Assembly: GCF_019166065.1 (NCBI RefSeq)
Contig: NZ_JAHTBN010000005.1
Location: forward strand, 1 to 64,000
DNA from: Candidimonas humi
Lineage (GTDB): Bacteria; Pseudomonadota; Gammaproteobacteria; Burkholderiales; Burkholderiaceae_B
Length of the DNA: 64,000 bases
Reading direction: 5' to 3'
The position numbers and the translations under genes were made by a program. Positions 1 through 8,296 of the stretch are shown here, piece after piece (position 1 is the stretch's first letter; each line of letters opens with the position of its first letter). Below the pieces are notes generated by a model that made no database searches, was not told the DNA's origin, and saw only the letters and a list, made by a program, of their open reading frames with translations.

Positions 1-291
1 AGGGTTGCCCGGCGCGGCTCTCATCATGGAGCGGGGATCCGTCCCCATGCAGACTCCGGATAGATTTAAGCAAGCCCAATTTACGTCAACACTGTCCTGT
101 TTGCAAAAATCGGGCTGACCATAGATTACTAACTGGCTACTACAACAGGGCCGCCCCCTTACTTTCCAAGGCGCGCGAAAACTGCTAGAATTTTCGACTC
201 TTTGCCATTGACGCCTGCGGCCCGGCACCGGGGTTCGCGGAAAACGGGCAAATAGAAACAGGCGAAAAGAGAATTCAAGGTTTTAGGTTTC
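1..291. other. Region upstream of tRNA, no gene assigned
   Basis: No supportable gene. One forward frame is open from the window edge to a stop at 61-63, which could be the last ~20 codons of a truncated gene, but nothing recognisable is encoded. Base composition becomes clearly AT-richer from about 60 to 290 than in the coding regions, as expected for promoter DNA in front of a stable RNA. I could not find a convincing pair of -35/-10 hexamers at good spacing. Confidence 0.35.
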
Positions 292-367
292 GCCGCTTTA
301 GCTCAGTTGGTAGAGCAGTTCATTCGTAATGAAAAGGTCGCCAGTTCGAATCCGGCAAGCGGCACCA
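292..367 (+). tRNA. tRNA-Thr (anticodon CGT)
   Basis: The cloverleaf can be traced directly. The acceptor arm GCCGCTT pairs with AAGCGGC before the discriminator base and an encoded CCA. A D-arm with the usual AGCTCAGTTGGTAGAGC follows. The anticodon loop reads TTCGTAA, giving anticodon CGT, which reads threonine ACG codons. The T-arm contains the GTTCGAATCC signature. The top pair of the anticodon stem is a mismatch. The CCA is genome-encoded, as is usual in proteobacteria. A strong terminator follows within a few bases. Confidence 0.95.
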
Positions 368-378
368 AAAAGTGAGAA

Positions 379-404
379 GGGCCACCCACTAGGGTGGCCC
401 TTTT
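379..404 (+). terminator. Rho-independent terminator of tRNA-Thr
   Basis: A 9-bp perfect stem (GGGCCACCC / GGGTGGCCC) closes a 4-nt loop (ACTA) and runs straight into TTTT. It lies 12 bases after the tRNA 3' end and is the clearest intrinsic terminator in the window. Confidence 0.9.
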
Positions 405-702
405 GCTTGCATCGGGTCGCCAGTTACCTACGCAGTCGACTGTCCAGGCAGCCAACGATCTTTGCAGCCAATTACCTGTTTGATCGATGACCTGTTCGGC
501 CGGGTTCTTCCCCGTTGGCTCTACCCCATAAACAGGGGATGGGGGCATTCATCACACTCGGTTAATTACCCCATTCGGCCGCACTGGGCCAAGACCTGTG
601 CGGTAATTCGGCCGATTACCGGCCAGCCGATCACCCACATAGACGGATGAGCGTTGTAGAGATGGCTGGGCGTGCCATGCATGGCGGCTGGCCGCATGGC
701 GC
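405..702. other. Intergenic spacer, no gene; small inverted repeat
   Basis: No credible coding sequence. The stretch repeats ATTACC-like words (around 423, 468, 563, 602 and 615). It contains a perfect 7-bp inverted repeat CGGTAAT / ATTACCG at 601-621 around a self-complementary CGGCCG core. This could be an operator or a small hairpin, but nothing shows which. Confidence 0.4.
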
Positions 703-1218
703 TTAGCGCGGCCCTGGCCGGATCATGTTCCACCATTGCGCGATCGCCGCCGGTTTGCTCTCGAGCCGCAGCGCGGCGGGGGCGAAGGCCTGCCAGGCTT
801 GGGCATGCTTGGGCGACACGGTCGTCAGCAGCGGCCTGCCGGCCGAGATGGCGGCGGCAAAGGCTGCCCAGAGGCCTTTCTGCGTGGCTTCCAGTTTGCC
901 GAACTTGCTGAAGACGACGATGTCGGCCTGCGGTATCTGGGTCAGCAGGCCGGCGCCGGCGTCTTCCATGCCCGCGGTGTCAAGGTGGCACGAGGTGCCG
1001 GCCGGCGGGGCGTCGAGCTGGATGGAAAATCTCTTGCCCGAGGCCAGGTCGCGCAGGAAACCGGCGCTGCACATGCCCTCGGTCTCGTTGTTTTCCGCGA
1101 GCACGCCGACGGCCTCGATGCCCGCCGCGCGCCACTGCGCGACGGCGGCCGAGAGCAGCGCCTGGGAGTCCAGGCCTTCGCGGTTCGCGATGTAGGCGAT
1201 AGTGCTGGAAGTAGTCAT
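703..1218 (-). CDS. DUF2478 family protein (predicted nucleoside-triphosphatase-like)
   Basis: A 171-residue protein beginning MTTSSTIAYIANREG. The block around residues 100-145 (DIVVFSKFGKLEA, GLWAAFAAAISAG, LLTTVS) is characteristic of the DUF2478 family. That family is sometimes annotated as linked to molybdenum transport, but its reaction is not established. No signal peptide or membrane segment is visible, so it is probably cytosolic. The reading frame continues upstream of this start, but that extension is Arg/Pro/Gly-rich and overlaps the degenerate repeat region, so I chose the internal ATG. The gene stands alone; no molybdenum genes are nearby, so a metal-related role is not supported by context. 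Confidence 0.7.
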   Translation of the reverse strand: MTTSSTIAYIANREGLDSQALLSAAVAQWRAAGIEAVGVLAENNETEGMCSAGFLRDLASGKRFSIQLDAPPAGTSCHLDTAGMEDAGAGLLTQIPQADIVVFSKFGKLEATQKGLWAAFAAAISAGRPLLTTVSPKHAQAWQAFAPAALRLESKPAAIAQWWNMIRPGPR

Positions 1219-1307
1219 TGCAATGAGCCGCCTGTATGGAAAACGTATTGCTTTGCCGGACGTTGCCTGCCCACGGCCTGGCTGCTGGCCACGTCCCGGG
1301 CTCGTCG

Positions 1308-1505
1308 CACAAGACCCGGGCCGGCGCTGGCCGGACCAAGAGCCTGCCGAATGGAACAAGGCCCAAGTGCGATTGGATCGGGATCCTGCCGCTGGGGACA
1401 AGATCCAACTCCAGCTAGATCAAAGGCTATCGTATGCGACAAGGCCGACTCCGGCTGGATCAAGGCCCGCCCCACAGGGCGAGGCCCAGCCCTGGCTTGA
1501 TTGTA
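1308..1505. repeat. Degenerate ~41-bp tandem repeat, about five units
   Basis: The spacer between the DUF2478 and TM2 genes consists of diverged units starting near 1309, 1355, 1397, 1438 and 1478. Each carries a (A/G)ACAAGRYCC word followed by a GCTGGATCAAGG-like word. Unit spacing is 40-46 bp. No open reading frame here looks genuine. It resembles old, eroded tandem duplication. Confidence 0.55.
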
Positions 1506-1528
1506 GTCTCTCGCTTGTAGTCTCTCGC
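1501..1528. repeat. Perfect 14-bp tandem duplication
   Basis: TTGTAGTCTCTCGC occurs twice head to tail (1501-1514 and 1515-1528). It lies about 90 bp upstream of the TM2 gene start, within the likely promoter region, so a copy-number change could alter promoter geometry. Confidence 0.8.
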
Positions 1529-1615
1529 CGTCGTCCGTCACGACATTGCGCCCGTGCAAGCCTGCCTCCGGAAGGATAGAATCGTCACCAAATCGACAAG
1601 GAAAGGGAGTACGCC

Positions 1616-1933
1616 ATGGACAACAATCAAGCCGCTGTGACCATGCTCTACGACGCCAACAAGAAGAGCGCGGTCGTGGCCTATCTGCTCTGGTTCTTCC
1701 TGGGCGCCCTGGGCGGCCATCGCTTCTATGTCGGCAAGATCGGCAGCGCGATAGGCATGATCATCCTGCTTGTCATCGGATCGATGCTGGCCATGGTGGG
1801 GATAGGCACCGTGTTGCTGGCTATCCTGGGCATCTGGGTGATCGTGGACGCGTTCCTGATTCCCAAGTGGATACGGATAGACAATACTCGGCTGGCGACG
1901 AAGCTGGCCGGCGGCGGCCAAGTGCCGAATTAG
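1616..1933 (+). CDS. TM2 domain-containing membrane protein
   Basis: A 105-residue protein. Residues ~17-75 match the TM2 domain: a first hydrophobic segment (VVAYLLWFFLGALGG), the conserved GGHRFYVGK turn, and a second hydrophobic stretch ending in a short WVIVDAFLIP segment. TM2 proteins are small inner-membrane proteins of unclear function. The start is supported by a strong Shine-Dalgarno (AAGGAAAGGGAG) six bases upstream. The gene is monocistronic and converges on the IclR gene, with a repeat-rich spacer between them. Confidence 0.85.
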   Translation: MDNNQAAVTMLYDANKKSAVVAYLLWFFLGALGGHRFYVGKIGSAIGMIILLVIGSMLAMVGIGTVLLAILGIWVIVDAFLIPKWIRIDNTRLATKLAGGGQVPN

Positions 1934-1957
1934 CGTGAAGTCTCGGCGCTTGGGATA

Positions 1958-2050
1958 GCACCGAGCTCAGCGCCGTTCCCAGTTCAGCACAGAGCCGGTT
2001 CAGCACCGCTCCGAGTCCGGCACAGCGTCGGTTCAGCACAGCGCCGAGAT
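1958..2050. repeat. Degenerate tandem repeat (~33-bp period, half-period ~16.5 bp) over the iclR 3' end
   Basis: Repeated words TTCAGCACAG-(A/C)GCCG-(G/A)TTC occur about every 16-17 bp, with better matching at ~33 bp. The repeats run from the TM2-iclR spacer into the last codons and stop codon of the IclR gene. The regulator's C-terminus may therefore have been set by repeat expansion. Confidence 0.5.
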
Positions 2051-2779
2051 CACCTGGGCGCTTTCCAGCAGCCTGTTCTTGATGGCCTGGGTGCGTTCGT
2101 TCGAGAAGCGGCGCCCCGGGCCCGCCACGCTGAGCGAGGCCAGCACTTCCTTGTCGCGATTCCATATGGGCACCGCCACGGCGGTGGCACCCGGCGTGTT
2201 TTCCCCGCGCGAGATCGCATAGCCGTTGGCGCGTATGCGGGCCAGTTCGCGTGTGATCTGGCTGCGCCGCACCAGCGTGTCGGGCGTGCGCGCCGCCAGC
2301 GGCTGGCTCAGCAGGGCATCCAGCACCTCTGGCGGGCTGTGGGCCAGCAACACCTTGCCCGAGGCCCCCACGTACAGCGGCCGGCGCACGCTGACGTCGT
2401 TGTGCACGCGATCGGGATCGACGGTGTCCCAGCGCGCGATGCACAGGGTCTCGAGGCCGTCGCGCACCCGCATCTGCACGTTCTCGCCGAACAGGCGGCC
2501 GAGTTCCCGCAGGTGGGGCCGCACCAGGCCGACCAGGCGGGTCTGTTCCTGCGCCGACAACCCCAGGTACAGGGCCTTGTTGCCCAGGAAATACAGGCCC
2601 TGGGGCCCTTGCTTGCGCACCAGGCCGCGGCGCTCCAGCGTATACAGCAGCCGGAAGGTGCGGGTCTTGGTGTTGTGGCTGTCGCGGGCCAGTTCGGTGA
2701 CGCCCAGACCCGGCGTCTGCGCGATCCGCAGCAGCAGGGCCAGGGCTTCGTCGACGGCGGAAACGGTGTAGTCGGTCAC
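2033..2779 (-). CDS. IclR family transcriptional regulator
   Basis: A 248-residue protein with the two IclR domains. An N-terminal winged helix-turn-helix occupies about residues 5-65 (ALALLLRIAQTPGLGVTELA, then RTFRLLYTLERRGLV). The effector-binding domain occupies about 80-245, with typical VRRPLYVGASGKVLLA and GENTPGATAVAVPI segments. It is the third gene of a same-strand set (carrier at 3970-5469, deformylase at 2941-3789, regulator). It is the natural candidate to bind the palindromes at 5491-5505 and 5592-5606 in front of that set. The effector is not known; a formyl-amino acid or histidine-pathway intermediate is an inference from the neighbours. Confidence 0.88.
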   Translation of the reverse strand: MTDYTVSAVDEALALLLRIAQTPGLGVTELARDSHNTKTRTFRLLYTLERRGLVRKQGPQGLYFLGNKALYLGLSAQEQTRLVGLVRPHLRELGRLFGENVQMRVRDGLETLCIARWDTVDPDRVHNDVSVRRPLYVGASGKVLLAHSPPEVLDALLSQPLAARTPDTLVRRSQITRELARIRANGYAISRGENTPGATAVAVPIWNRDKEVLASLSVAGPGRRFSNERTQAIKNRLLESAQVISALC

Positions 2780-2824
2780 GGTAGGTGGCGGGCGTCTTTG
2801 CCTGTTTGGGGTGAACAGGCTCTA

Positions 2825-2870
2825 GTGTCGTGTCCTGGAAATTCGCCCGCGCGATTCCGGGACACGACAC
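2825..2870. promoter_or_regulatory. Long inverted repeat between deformylase and iclR genes
   Basis: Perfect 11-bp arms GTGTCGTGTCC (2825-2835) and GGACACGACAC (2860-2870) flank a 24-base centre that itself contains TGGAA/TTCC. A CGGTTTTTG tract follows on the plus strand. On the minus strand, where both neighbouring genes are transcribed, no T-run follows. It could be an iclR autoregulatory operator, an mRNA hairpin separating hutG from iclR, or a terminator for plus-strand transcripts. Confidence 0.55.
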
Positions 2871-2940
2871 CGGTTTTTGTTTGCCTAGTTTAGTGCGGGG
2901 CCGGAGTCGGAGTCGGGGCGTGAGCAGCGGCGGCCTGCCA

Positions 2941-3789
2941 TCAGCCCTGCCGTATGCGCGCCGCGATGCGGCGCGCCACTTCGTGCAGCTTGTCCTGCAG
3001 CACCGTGTAGCCCTCGTGCTTTTCGAAGCGCTGTTCGTCCATGTACAGGCGGCGGTTCAGCTCGATCTGCAGGCTGTAGCGGCGCGAGCCCGGGTCGCTG
3101 TAGGCGCGGATCAGCTCCGCTCCCTTGTAGGGCTGGTTGATCGCCGCCTGGTAGCCCAGGTCGCGGAATTGCGCCGCTAGCCATTCGATGAATTCGCGCG
3201 GTGCGGTGGTGTGGTCGTAGTCGCCGATCACCACGTCGGGGCGCGCCGCGCCGGCATCGGTGTTCATGGCGTTGCCCACCGATTTCATGGAATGGCAGTC
3301 GATGTGCCAGACCACGCCGTCGCGCGCGTGGGCTTCGTCCAGCAGGCTTTTGAGCCGGGCGTGGTAGGGCAGGTAGTAGTGGTCGATGCGGTGGCGGACC
3401 TCGGCGACATCCAGCGGGCCGTCATACACCGGCACACCGGGCAGGGCGTAGCGGCGGATCAGCCCCATGCCTGCGCGGGTCTTGGCGCTGGCCTGCACCG
3501 GCCCGGGCCAGGGCTGCGCGAGCAGCTCGACGTCGATGTCGCGCACGTTGCGGTTGGCGTCTATATAGCTGCGGTGAAAGCCGGCGGCCAGGATATGTGC
3601 GCCTTCGGCCAGCGCACCGTTCCAGAGTTCTTCCACCCAGGCGTCCCAGCCCGTATCCAGTTGCTCGCGGCTGGCTCGCAGCGGCACCGTGGCCGGAAAA
3701 TGCCGGCTGCTGTGGGGCGAGTCGAATATCAGGGGGATCGCGGGCCCATGGGGGGCTTGCAGGGTGTAGGGGGCGTGAGCTTCGGTCAT
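2941..3789 (-). CDS. hutG: N-formylglutamate deformylase (amidohydrolase)
   Basis: A 282-residue protein of the N-formylglutamate amidohydrolase family, which hydrolyses N-formyl-L-glutamate to glutamate and formate, the last step of one histidine-degradation route. Recognisable segments are IFDSPHSSRHFP near residues 20-31, DIDVELL, HIDCHSMKSVGN in the middle, and the C-terminal PYKGAELIRAYSDP and SLQIELNR blocks; the conserved His/Asp/Glu residues are likely metal ligands. I used the MTEAHAPYTL start, since the upstream extension is Arg/Pro-rich and overlaps a perfect palindrome. No other hut genes are adjacent; it sits behind a YfcC-type carrier, suggesting uptake and deformylation of an N-formyl or related compound. 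Confidence 0.85.
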   Translation of the reverse strand: MTEAHAPYTLQAPHGPAIPLIFDSPHSSRHFPATVPLRASREQLDTGWDAWVEELWNGALAEGAHILAAGFHRSYIDANRNVRDIDVELLAQPWPGPVQASAKTRAGMGLIRRYALPGVPVYDGPLDVAEVRHRIDHYYLPYHARLKSLLDEAHARDGVVWHIDCHSMKSVGNAMNTDAGAARPDVVIGDYDHTTAPREFIEWLAAQFRDLGYQAAINQPYKGAELIRAYSDPGSRRYSLQIELNRRLYMDEQRFEKHEGYTVLQDKLHEVARRIAARIRQG

Positions 3790-3834
3790 GGCAGTGTCCG
3801 GATGGATGCGAGGTACGGGCCGTCGGCTCCGGGG

Positions 3835-3852
3835 CGCGCCCGGTCGGGCGCG
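3835..3852. promoter_or_regulatory. Perfect GC palindrome between carrier and hutG
   Basis: CGCGCCCG / CGGGCGCG arms around a 2-nt centre, 46 bases upstream of the hutG start and after the carrier stop. It may act as an intercistronic mRNA hairpin. No T-tract follows. Confidence 0.4.
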
Positions 3853-3969
3853 GACGAAACACATTTGCCGGCAGCTATTGGCCGCCGGCGTGGCCTTGCG
3901 GCCTGCCGCCGCGGCGCCGGCCGCGGCCCTGGTGCCGCCGGCGGCCGGGCTGGCGCGTGGCCGCGCATT

Positions 3970-5469
3970 TCAGTAGCCTACGGAAATGGCGTAGGCCATT
4001 ATCGCCAGGGACAGGACGGCCAGCAGCACGAACAGCGGCAGTATGAATTTCAGCCATTCCAGCAGGTTCACCTTGCCGGCGGCCAGGAAGGCCAGCAGCA
4101 TGCCGGAGGTGGGCGTGATCATATTGGTCAGGCCGTTGCCGAACAGGAAGGCCTGCACGATGGACTGCTTGCCTATGCCGGCGAGCTGGCCGATGGGGCC
4201 GAGGATGGGGATGCTCATGGCCGCCTTGCCCGAAGTCGAAGGCACCAGCACGTCCAGTATCATTTCCACGAACATCATGCCCTGCGCGGCGAAGCTGGTG
4301 GAATGCCCGTCGGCCAGCGAAGACAGCTTGTAGATCACCGTGTCCAGCACCAGGCTGTCGCGCAGCACGATATTGATGGCGGCGGCCAGGCCGATCAGCA
4401 GGCCCGCCAGCACCATCCCCTTCATGCCGTCCAGGAACGCCTCGCAGGAATCGCGCAGCGGCAGGCCGGCGATCAGCGCGGAAATAATGGCCACTGCCAG
4501 GTAGAAGGTGCTCAGATCCTTGGAGTGCCAGTTGTAGCGGTTCACGCCGTAGATCAGCGCCACGATGCTGGCGCCCAGCACGCAGAGCAGGGCCAGGTGC
4601 CGGCCCGCCAGGCGCGTGCCGGCGGCAACCCGCGGATTGGGCGCGCGCGCCACGGCCGATTGTGCGGATGCGCCGGGCGCAGGGCTCTCTTGCGGCTGCG
4701 TTGTTTCTGTCCCGTCAGGAGCGTTTCCCGCGGAAAGCCGCCTGGCCGCGCTCATCCTCCGCACTTGGTACAGCATGTAGGCGATGCCCACGGCCAGGTA
4801 GAGGCAGAAGACGAAGACGCGCAGGCCGACGCCGTTCAGGGCGGGCAGCCCGAGCAGGGGCTGGGTGATGTTCAGGGCGAGCGGATTGGTGATGGAGGCG
4901 ATGTAGCCGATCTTGGCGGCGATCAGCACCAGGCCGACGCCGAACAGCGGTGGCAGGTCCAGCCGTTCGGCCAGCAGCACGACCACGGGAATCAGCACCA
5001 GGTACTCGGAAATCAGGCCCAGGAAGGTGCTGCCGCAGGCCAGCGCGATCATCAGCAAGGGCGTCAGCCAGTAGACATTGCCGCGGGTCACTTCCAGCAG
5101 CCGGTCTATGCCTGCATCGATGGCGCGGCTCTTGCGGATGATGCCGAACATGCCGCCTATGATCATCACCATGAAGATCAGGTCGGCGGACTGGCTCAGG
5201 CCCTTGGGGATCGCGGCCAGGGTCGAGACCAGGCTGGCGGGCACGGCGCTCTTGCCGTGCGGCGAACTGTACAGCACGTCGCTCAGGTGCCGTTCCTTGG
5301 GCAGTACGTGATAGGTGCCGGCGACCACCAGCTTGCCGGATCGCTGGAACATGCCCGAATCCAGAACATAGGTCAGCGCCATGGCGAACAGCATGATGAG
5401 CAGCATGATGGCGACCGGGTGCAGCATTTTCTTCTGCGGCTTTGCGGGCTTGGCGGCGTCAGCGATCAC
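3970..5469 (-). CDS. YfcC-family (DcuC-like) inner-membrane carrier
   Basis: A 499-residue polytopic membrane protein. An N-terminal membrane segment (VAIMLLIMLFAMALTYVLDSG) is followed by a periplasmic loop, several membrane helices to ~residue 235, a hydrophilic Gln/Ala/Pro-rich loop (~235-280), and a second bundle to the C-terminus. The signatures MVMIIGGMFGIIRKSRAIDAGI, VPSTSGKAAMSIPILGPIGQLAG and NGLTNMITPTSGMLLA match the YfcC/C4-dicarboxylate carrier family (PF03606 type). The start codon is GTG, preceded by CGGAGA seven bases upstream. Its product probably imports the substrate of the downstream deformylase. Two IclR-like palindromes lie upstream. Confidence 0.8.
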   Translation of the reverse strand: MIADAAKPAKPQKKMLHPVAIMLLIMLFAMALTYVLDSGMFQRSGKLVVAGTYHVLPKERHLSDVLYSSPHGKSAVPASLVSTLAAIPKGLSQSADLIFMVMIIGGMFGIIRKSRAIDAGIDRLLEVTRGNVYWLTPLLMIALACGSTFLGLISEYLVLIPVVVLLAERLDLPPLFGVGLVLIAAKIGYIASITNPLALNITQPLLGLPALNGVGLRVFVFCLYLAVGIAYMLYQVRRMSAARRLSAGNAPDGTETTQPQESPAPGASAQSAVARAPNPRVAAGTRLAGRHLALLCVLGASIVALIYGVNRYNWHSKDLSTFYLAVAIISALIAGLPLRDSCEAFLDGMKGMVLAGLLIGLAAAINIVLRDSLVLDTVIYKLSSLADGHSTSFAAQGMMFVEMILDVLVPSTSGKAAMSIPILGPIGQLAGIGKQSIVQAFLFGNGLTNMITPTSGMLLAFLAAGKVNLLEWLKFILPLFVLLAVLSLAIMAYAISVGY

Positions 5470-5490
5470 GATTCATCTCCGGGCGGAATG

Positions 5491-5505
5491 TTTCGTTCAA
5501 CGAAA
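5491..5505. promoter_or_regulatory. IclR-type operator, perfect palindrome
   Basis: TTTCGTTCAACGAAA is a perfect 7-1-7 palindrome centred 29 bp upstream of the carrier's GTG. TTTCG/CGAAA half-sites are typical for IclR-family operators, and an IclR gene is the third gene of this transcription unit. The position is suited to repression. Confidence 0.6.
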
Positions 5506-5591
5506 TCGAATAAAGGAGTCGGCATAGTTAGCCACCGAATTCCCGGGTAATAAAGCCTGGCAGAGCCCGGAACGAAAATATAGCCGGAATG

Positions 5592-5606
5592 TTTCGTCTG
5601 ACAAAA
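5592..5606. promoter_or_regulatory. Second IclR-type operator, imperfect
   Basis: TTTCGTCTGACAAAA has one mismatch from a perfect palindrome. It shares the left context GGAATG with the site at 5491, and the centres are 101 bp apart, close to an integral number of helical turns. Paired sites suggest looping or cooperative binding upstream of the carrier/deformylase genes. Confidence 0.5.
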
Positions 5607-5754
5607 CAAGGGGAATGGCACCGCAGGCGCGATGCCGGAAGCTGCCGCAGGGACATTGGCCCCGCAATCCGCGTCTCGCACCCCGCAGCCCGCGTCTTGC
5701 CCCGTAGAGCTTGGATTTATTTCTAATAAGGATGCAAACCGCCGGGAGGCGGCC

Positions 5755-5958
5755 TTAGAAGGAACGCGCGACGCCCCAGATCAGCAGCGTCAGGCCGGCC
5801 AGGATGGCGATCATCTGCAGAATGGTGCCGCTTTGCCCGCGCAGCAGGGGCGGCCTGGATTCCTGGGGAATCTTGCTCAGTCGCGCGGCGGTGCGCGCTA
5901 CGACCCAGCCGACCACGATCAGCAGGATGTTCAAGTATCGGGGGGACAGTCCGGTCAT
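5755..5958 (-). CDS. Small hypothetical inner-membrane protein
   Basis: A 67-residue protein with two hydrophobic segments (YLNILLIVVGWVVA near residues 8-21 and LQMIAILAGLTLLIWGVA near 48-65), joined by a basic, Pro/Ser-containing loop. I recognise no family. It begins 29 bases after the peptide deformylase stop on the same strand, so the two are probably co-transcribed. A hairpin-like membrane topology is likely. Confidence 0.6.
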   Translation of the reverse strand: MTGLSPRYLNILLIVVGWVVARTAARLSKIPQESRPPLLRGQSGTILQMIAILAGLTLLIWGVARSF

Positions 5959-5987
5959 GCGTTGGGTTCCTGGGTGATGGCGCGACG

Positions 5988-6509
5988 CTATGCCGTCGCC
6001 TGGGGCTGGACGATCTCGGTGTAGCCGAAATGCGAGAAGTCGCGGATGCGCGAAGGATAGAGGCGGCCGATGAGATGGTCGCATTCGTGCTGCACGACGC
6101 GGGCATGGAAGCCTTCGGCCAGGCGATCGATGGGCATGCCCTGCGGGTCGCGCCCGGTGTAATGGATGCGTGTATAGCGCGGCACGGTTCCGCGCAAGCC
6201 CGGCACCGACAGGCAGCCTTCCCAGCCTTCTTCCGTTTCGTCGGACAGGGGCGTGATGATCGGGTTGCACAGCACGGTCTGTTCGACCGCCGGGGCGTCG
6301 GGATAGCGCGTGCTGGAATCGAAGCCGAACACGACCAGTTGCAGGTCCACGCCGATCTGCGGCGCGGCCAGGCCGACGCCGCCAGCGTCCAGCATGGTAT
6401 CGAACATGTCCGCCACCAGGGTTTGCAGCGCGCGGCTGCCGAAGTCGGTGACGGGCTGGGCCTGGCGCAGCAGGCGCGGATCGCCCATCTTGAGTATCTC
6501 GCGTATCAC
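5988..6509 (-). CDS. def: Peptide deformylase
   Basis: A 173-residue metalloenzyme that removes the N-formyl group from nascent polypeptides. All three family motifs are present: [10 protein letters not shown] (44-53), EGCLSVPG (97-104) and QHECDHL (140-146). Metal ligands are Cys99, His141 and His145, and the catalytic base is Glu142. After the third motif it reads IGRLYPSRI rather than the more usual DGVLFxDR. It lacks the usual neighbours fmt and rsmB, so it is probably an extra copy. It lies 247 bp downstream of the hisP-like gene on the same strand. Confidence 0.93.
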   Translation of the reverse strand: MIREILKMGDPRLLRQAQPVTDFGSRALQTLVADMFDTMLDAGGVGLAAPQIGVDLQLVVFGFDSSTRYPDAPAVEQTVLCNPIITPLSDETEEGWEGCLSVPGLRGTVPRYTRIHYTGRDPQGMPIDRLAEGFHARVVQHECDHLIGRLYPSRIRDFSHFGYTEIVQPQATA

Positions 6510-6659
6510 CTGGAATTCCCGAATGTGATGAATGTTTGCAAATATAGCGCAGAGTCCTGCCAGCGGAGGCGGGCGCGGGCCCGTATGCGCGAACGCGACG
6601 CCGCGTGGGGTGTTCCTGGGCCGCGCGCCGCCGCATGGCGTCCCGCGGCGCCGGGCACT

Positions 6660-6734
6660 GTCATGCCCGGCACCGTCACTCCGGGCATCGTCATGCCTGG
6701 TGTCGCCGTGTCCGACGTCGCCATGCCGGACTCC
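6660..6734. repeat. 15-bp degenerate tandem repeat, five units
   Basis: Five consecutive 15-bp units begin at 6660, 6675, 6690, 6705 and 6720, with the pattern GYC-ATG-CCN-GGC-RYC. They fill the spacer between the ATPase and deformylase genes. The repeat can be translated, but it lacks a convincing start and codon context, so I treat it as a non-coding minisatellite. Confidence 0.65.
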
Positions 6735-6756
6735 GGCTCGCTGCGTTCCGCGGCGC

Positions 6757-7570
<814 letters not shown>

Positions 7571-7578
<8 letters not shown>

Positions 7579-8296
7579 GGCCGGACGGTTTCAGGAACGC
7601 CAGCCAGCGTTTTTCCATCAGCCTGAACCCGGCTACCAGCACGAAGGCGATGGCGGCATAGAACAGCGCGGCGATGCCGAACGCGGAAAAAGACGCATAG
7701 GTGGCGCTGTTGACGTCGCGCGCGACTTTGAGCAGTTCGGGCACGGTGGCGGTGAAGGCAATGGACGTGGCATGCAGCACGATAATGACTTCGTTGCTGT
7801 AGTAGGGCAGGGCGCGCCGCAGCGCCGAAGGCAGGATGAAGCGGGTGTAGATGCGCGTGCGGGAAAAGCCGAAGGCGCGCGCCGCCTCGATTTCGCCGGC
7901 GGGAATCGAGCGGATGGCGCCGGCCAGCACTTCGGTCAGGTAGGCGCAGGTGTTGAAGCTGAACGACAAGATCACGCAGTTGAAGCCGCTGCGAAAGAAC
8001 ATCGACAGGGTGGGCGTGTGGCGGATCGCATCCAGGCTGAACAGCCCCGTGTAGACGATGAGCAACTGCACGTACAGCGGCGTGCCGCGGATCACGAAGG
8101 TGTAGAACTGCACGGGCCGGCTCAGCCATTTGTTGGACGAGGCCCGCAATATGGACAGCGGAATGGACGCGGCGAAGGCGATGGCCATGTTCAGCACCAG
8201 CAGCCACAGCGTCATGGCCGCGCCCGAAATGGCCCAGCCCGAGTTCAGGCCCAGGTACTGCGGCCAGTATTCCCTGAAGATTTCCAGCAGGGTCAT
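7571..8296 (-). CDS. Polar amino-acid ABC transporter permease (HisM type)
   Basis: A 241-residue inner-membrane permease with about five helices. The EAA coupling motif is in EIEAARAFGFSRTRIYTRFILPSALRRALPYY as a split block near residues 155-185. The sequence VQFYTFVIRGTPLYVQLLIVYTG is typical of HisM/ArtM. Its ATG overlaps the stop of the preceding permease (ATGA), which indicates translational coupling. The C-terminus overlaps the ATPase gene start. Confidence 0.9.

Noticed and set aside
336..425. Possible attachment-site duplication: GGTCGCCAGTT in the tRNA (336-346) and again at 415-425
   Set aside because: Only 11 bp, it does not include the tRNA 3' end, and no integrase or phage-like gene follows.
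303..548. Minus-strand reading frame across the tRNA
   Set aside because: It is antisense to the tRNA-Thr and its terminator and encodes a sequence typical of false frames over tRNA genes.
3211..5550. Long plus-strand open frame opposite hutG and the carrier
   Set aside because: Shadow frame; the minus-strand genes have clear family motifs and a supported GTG start.
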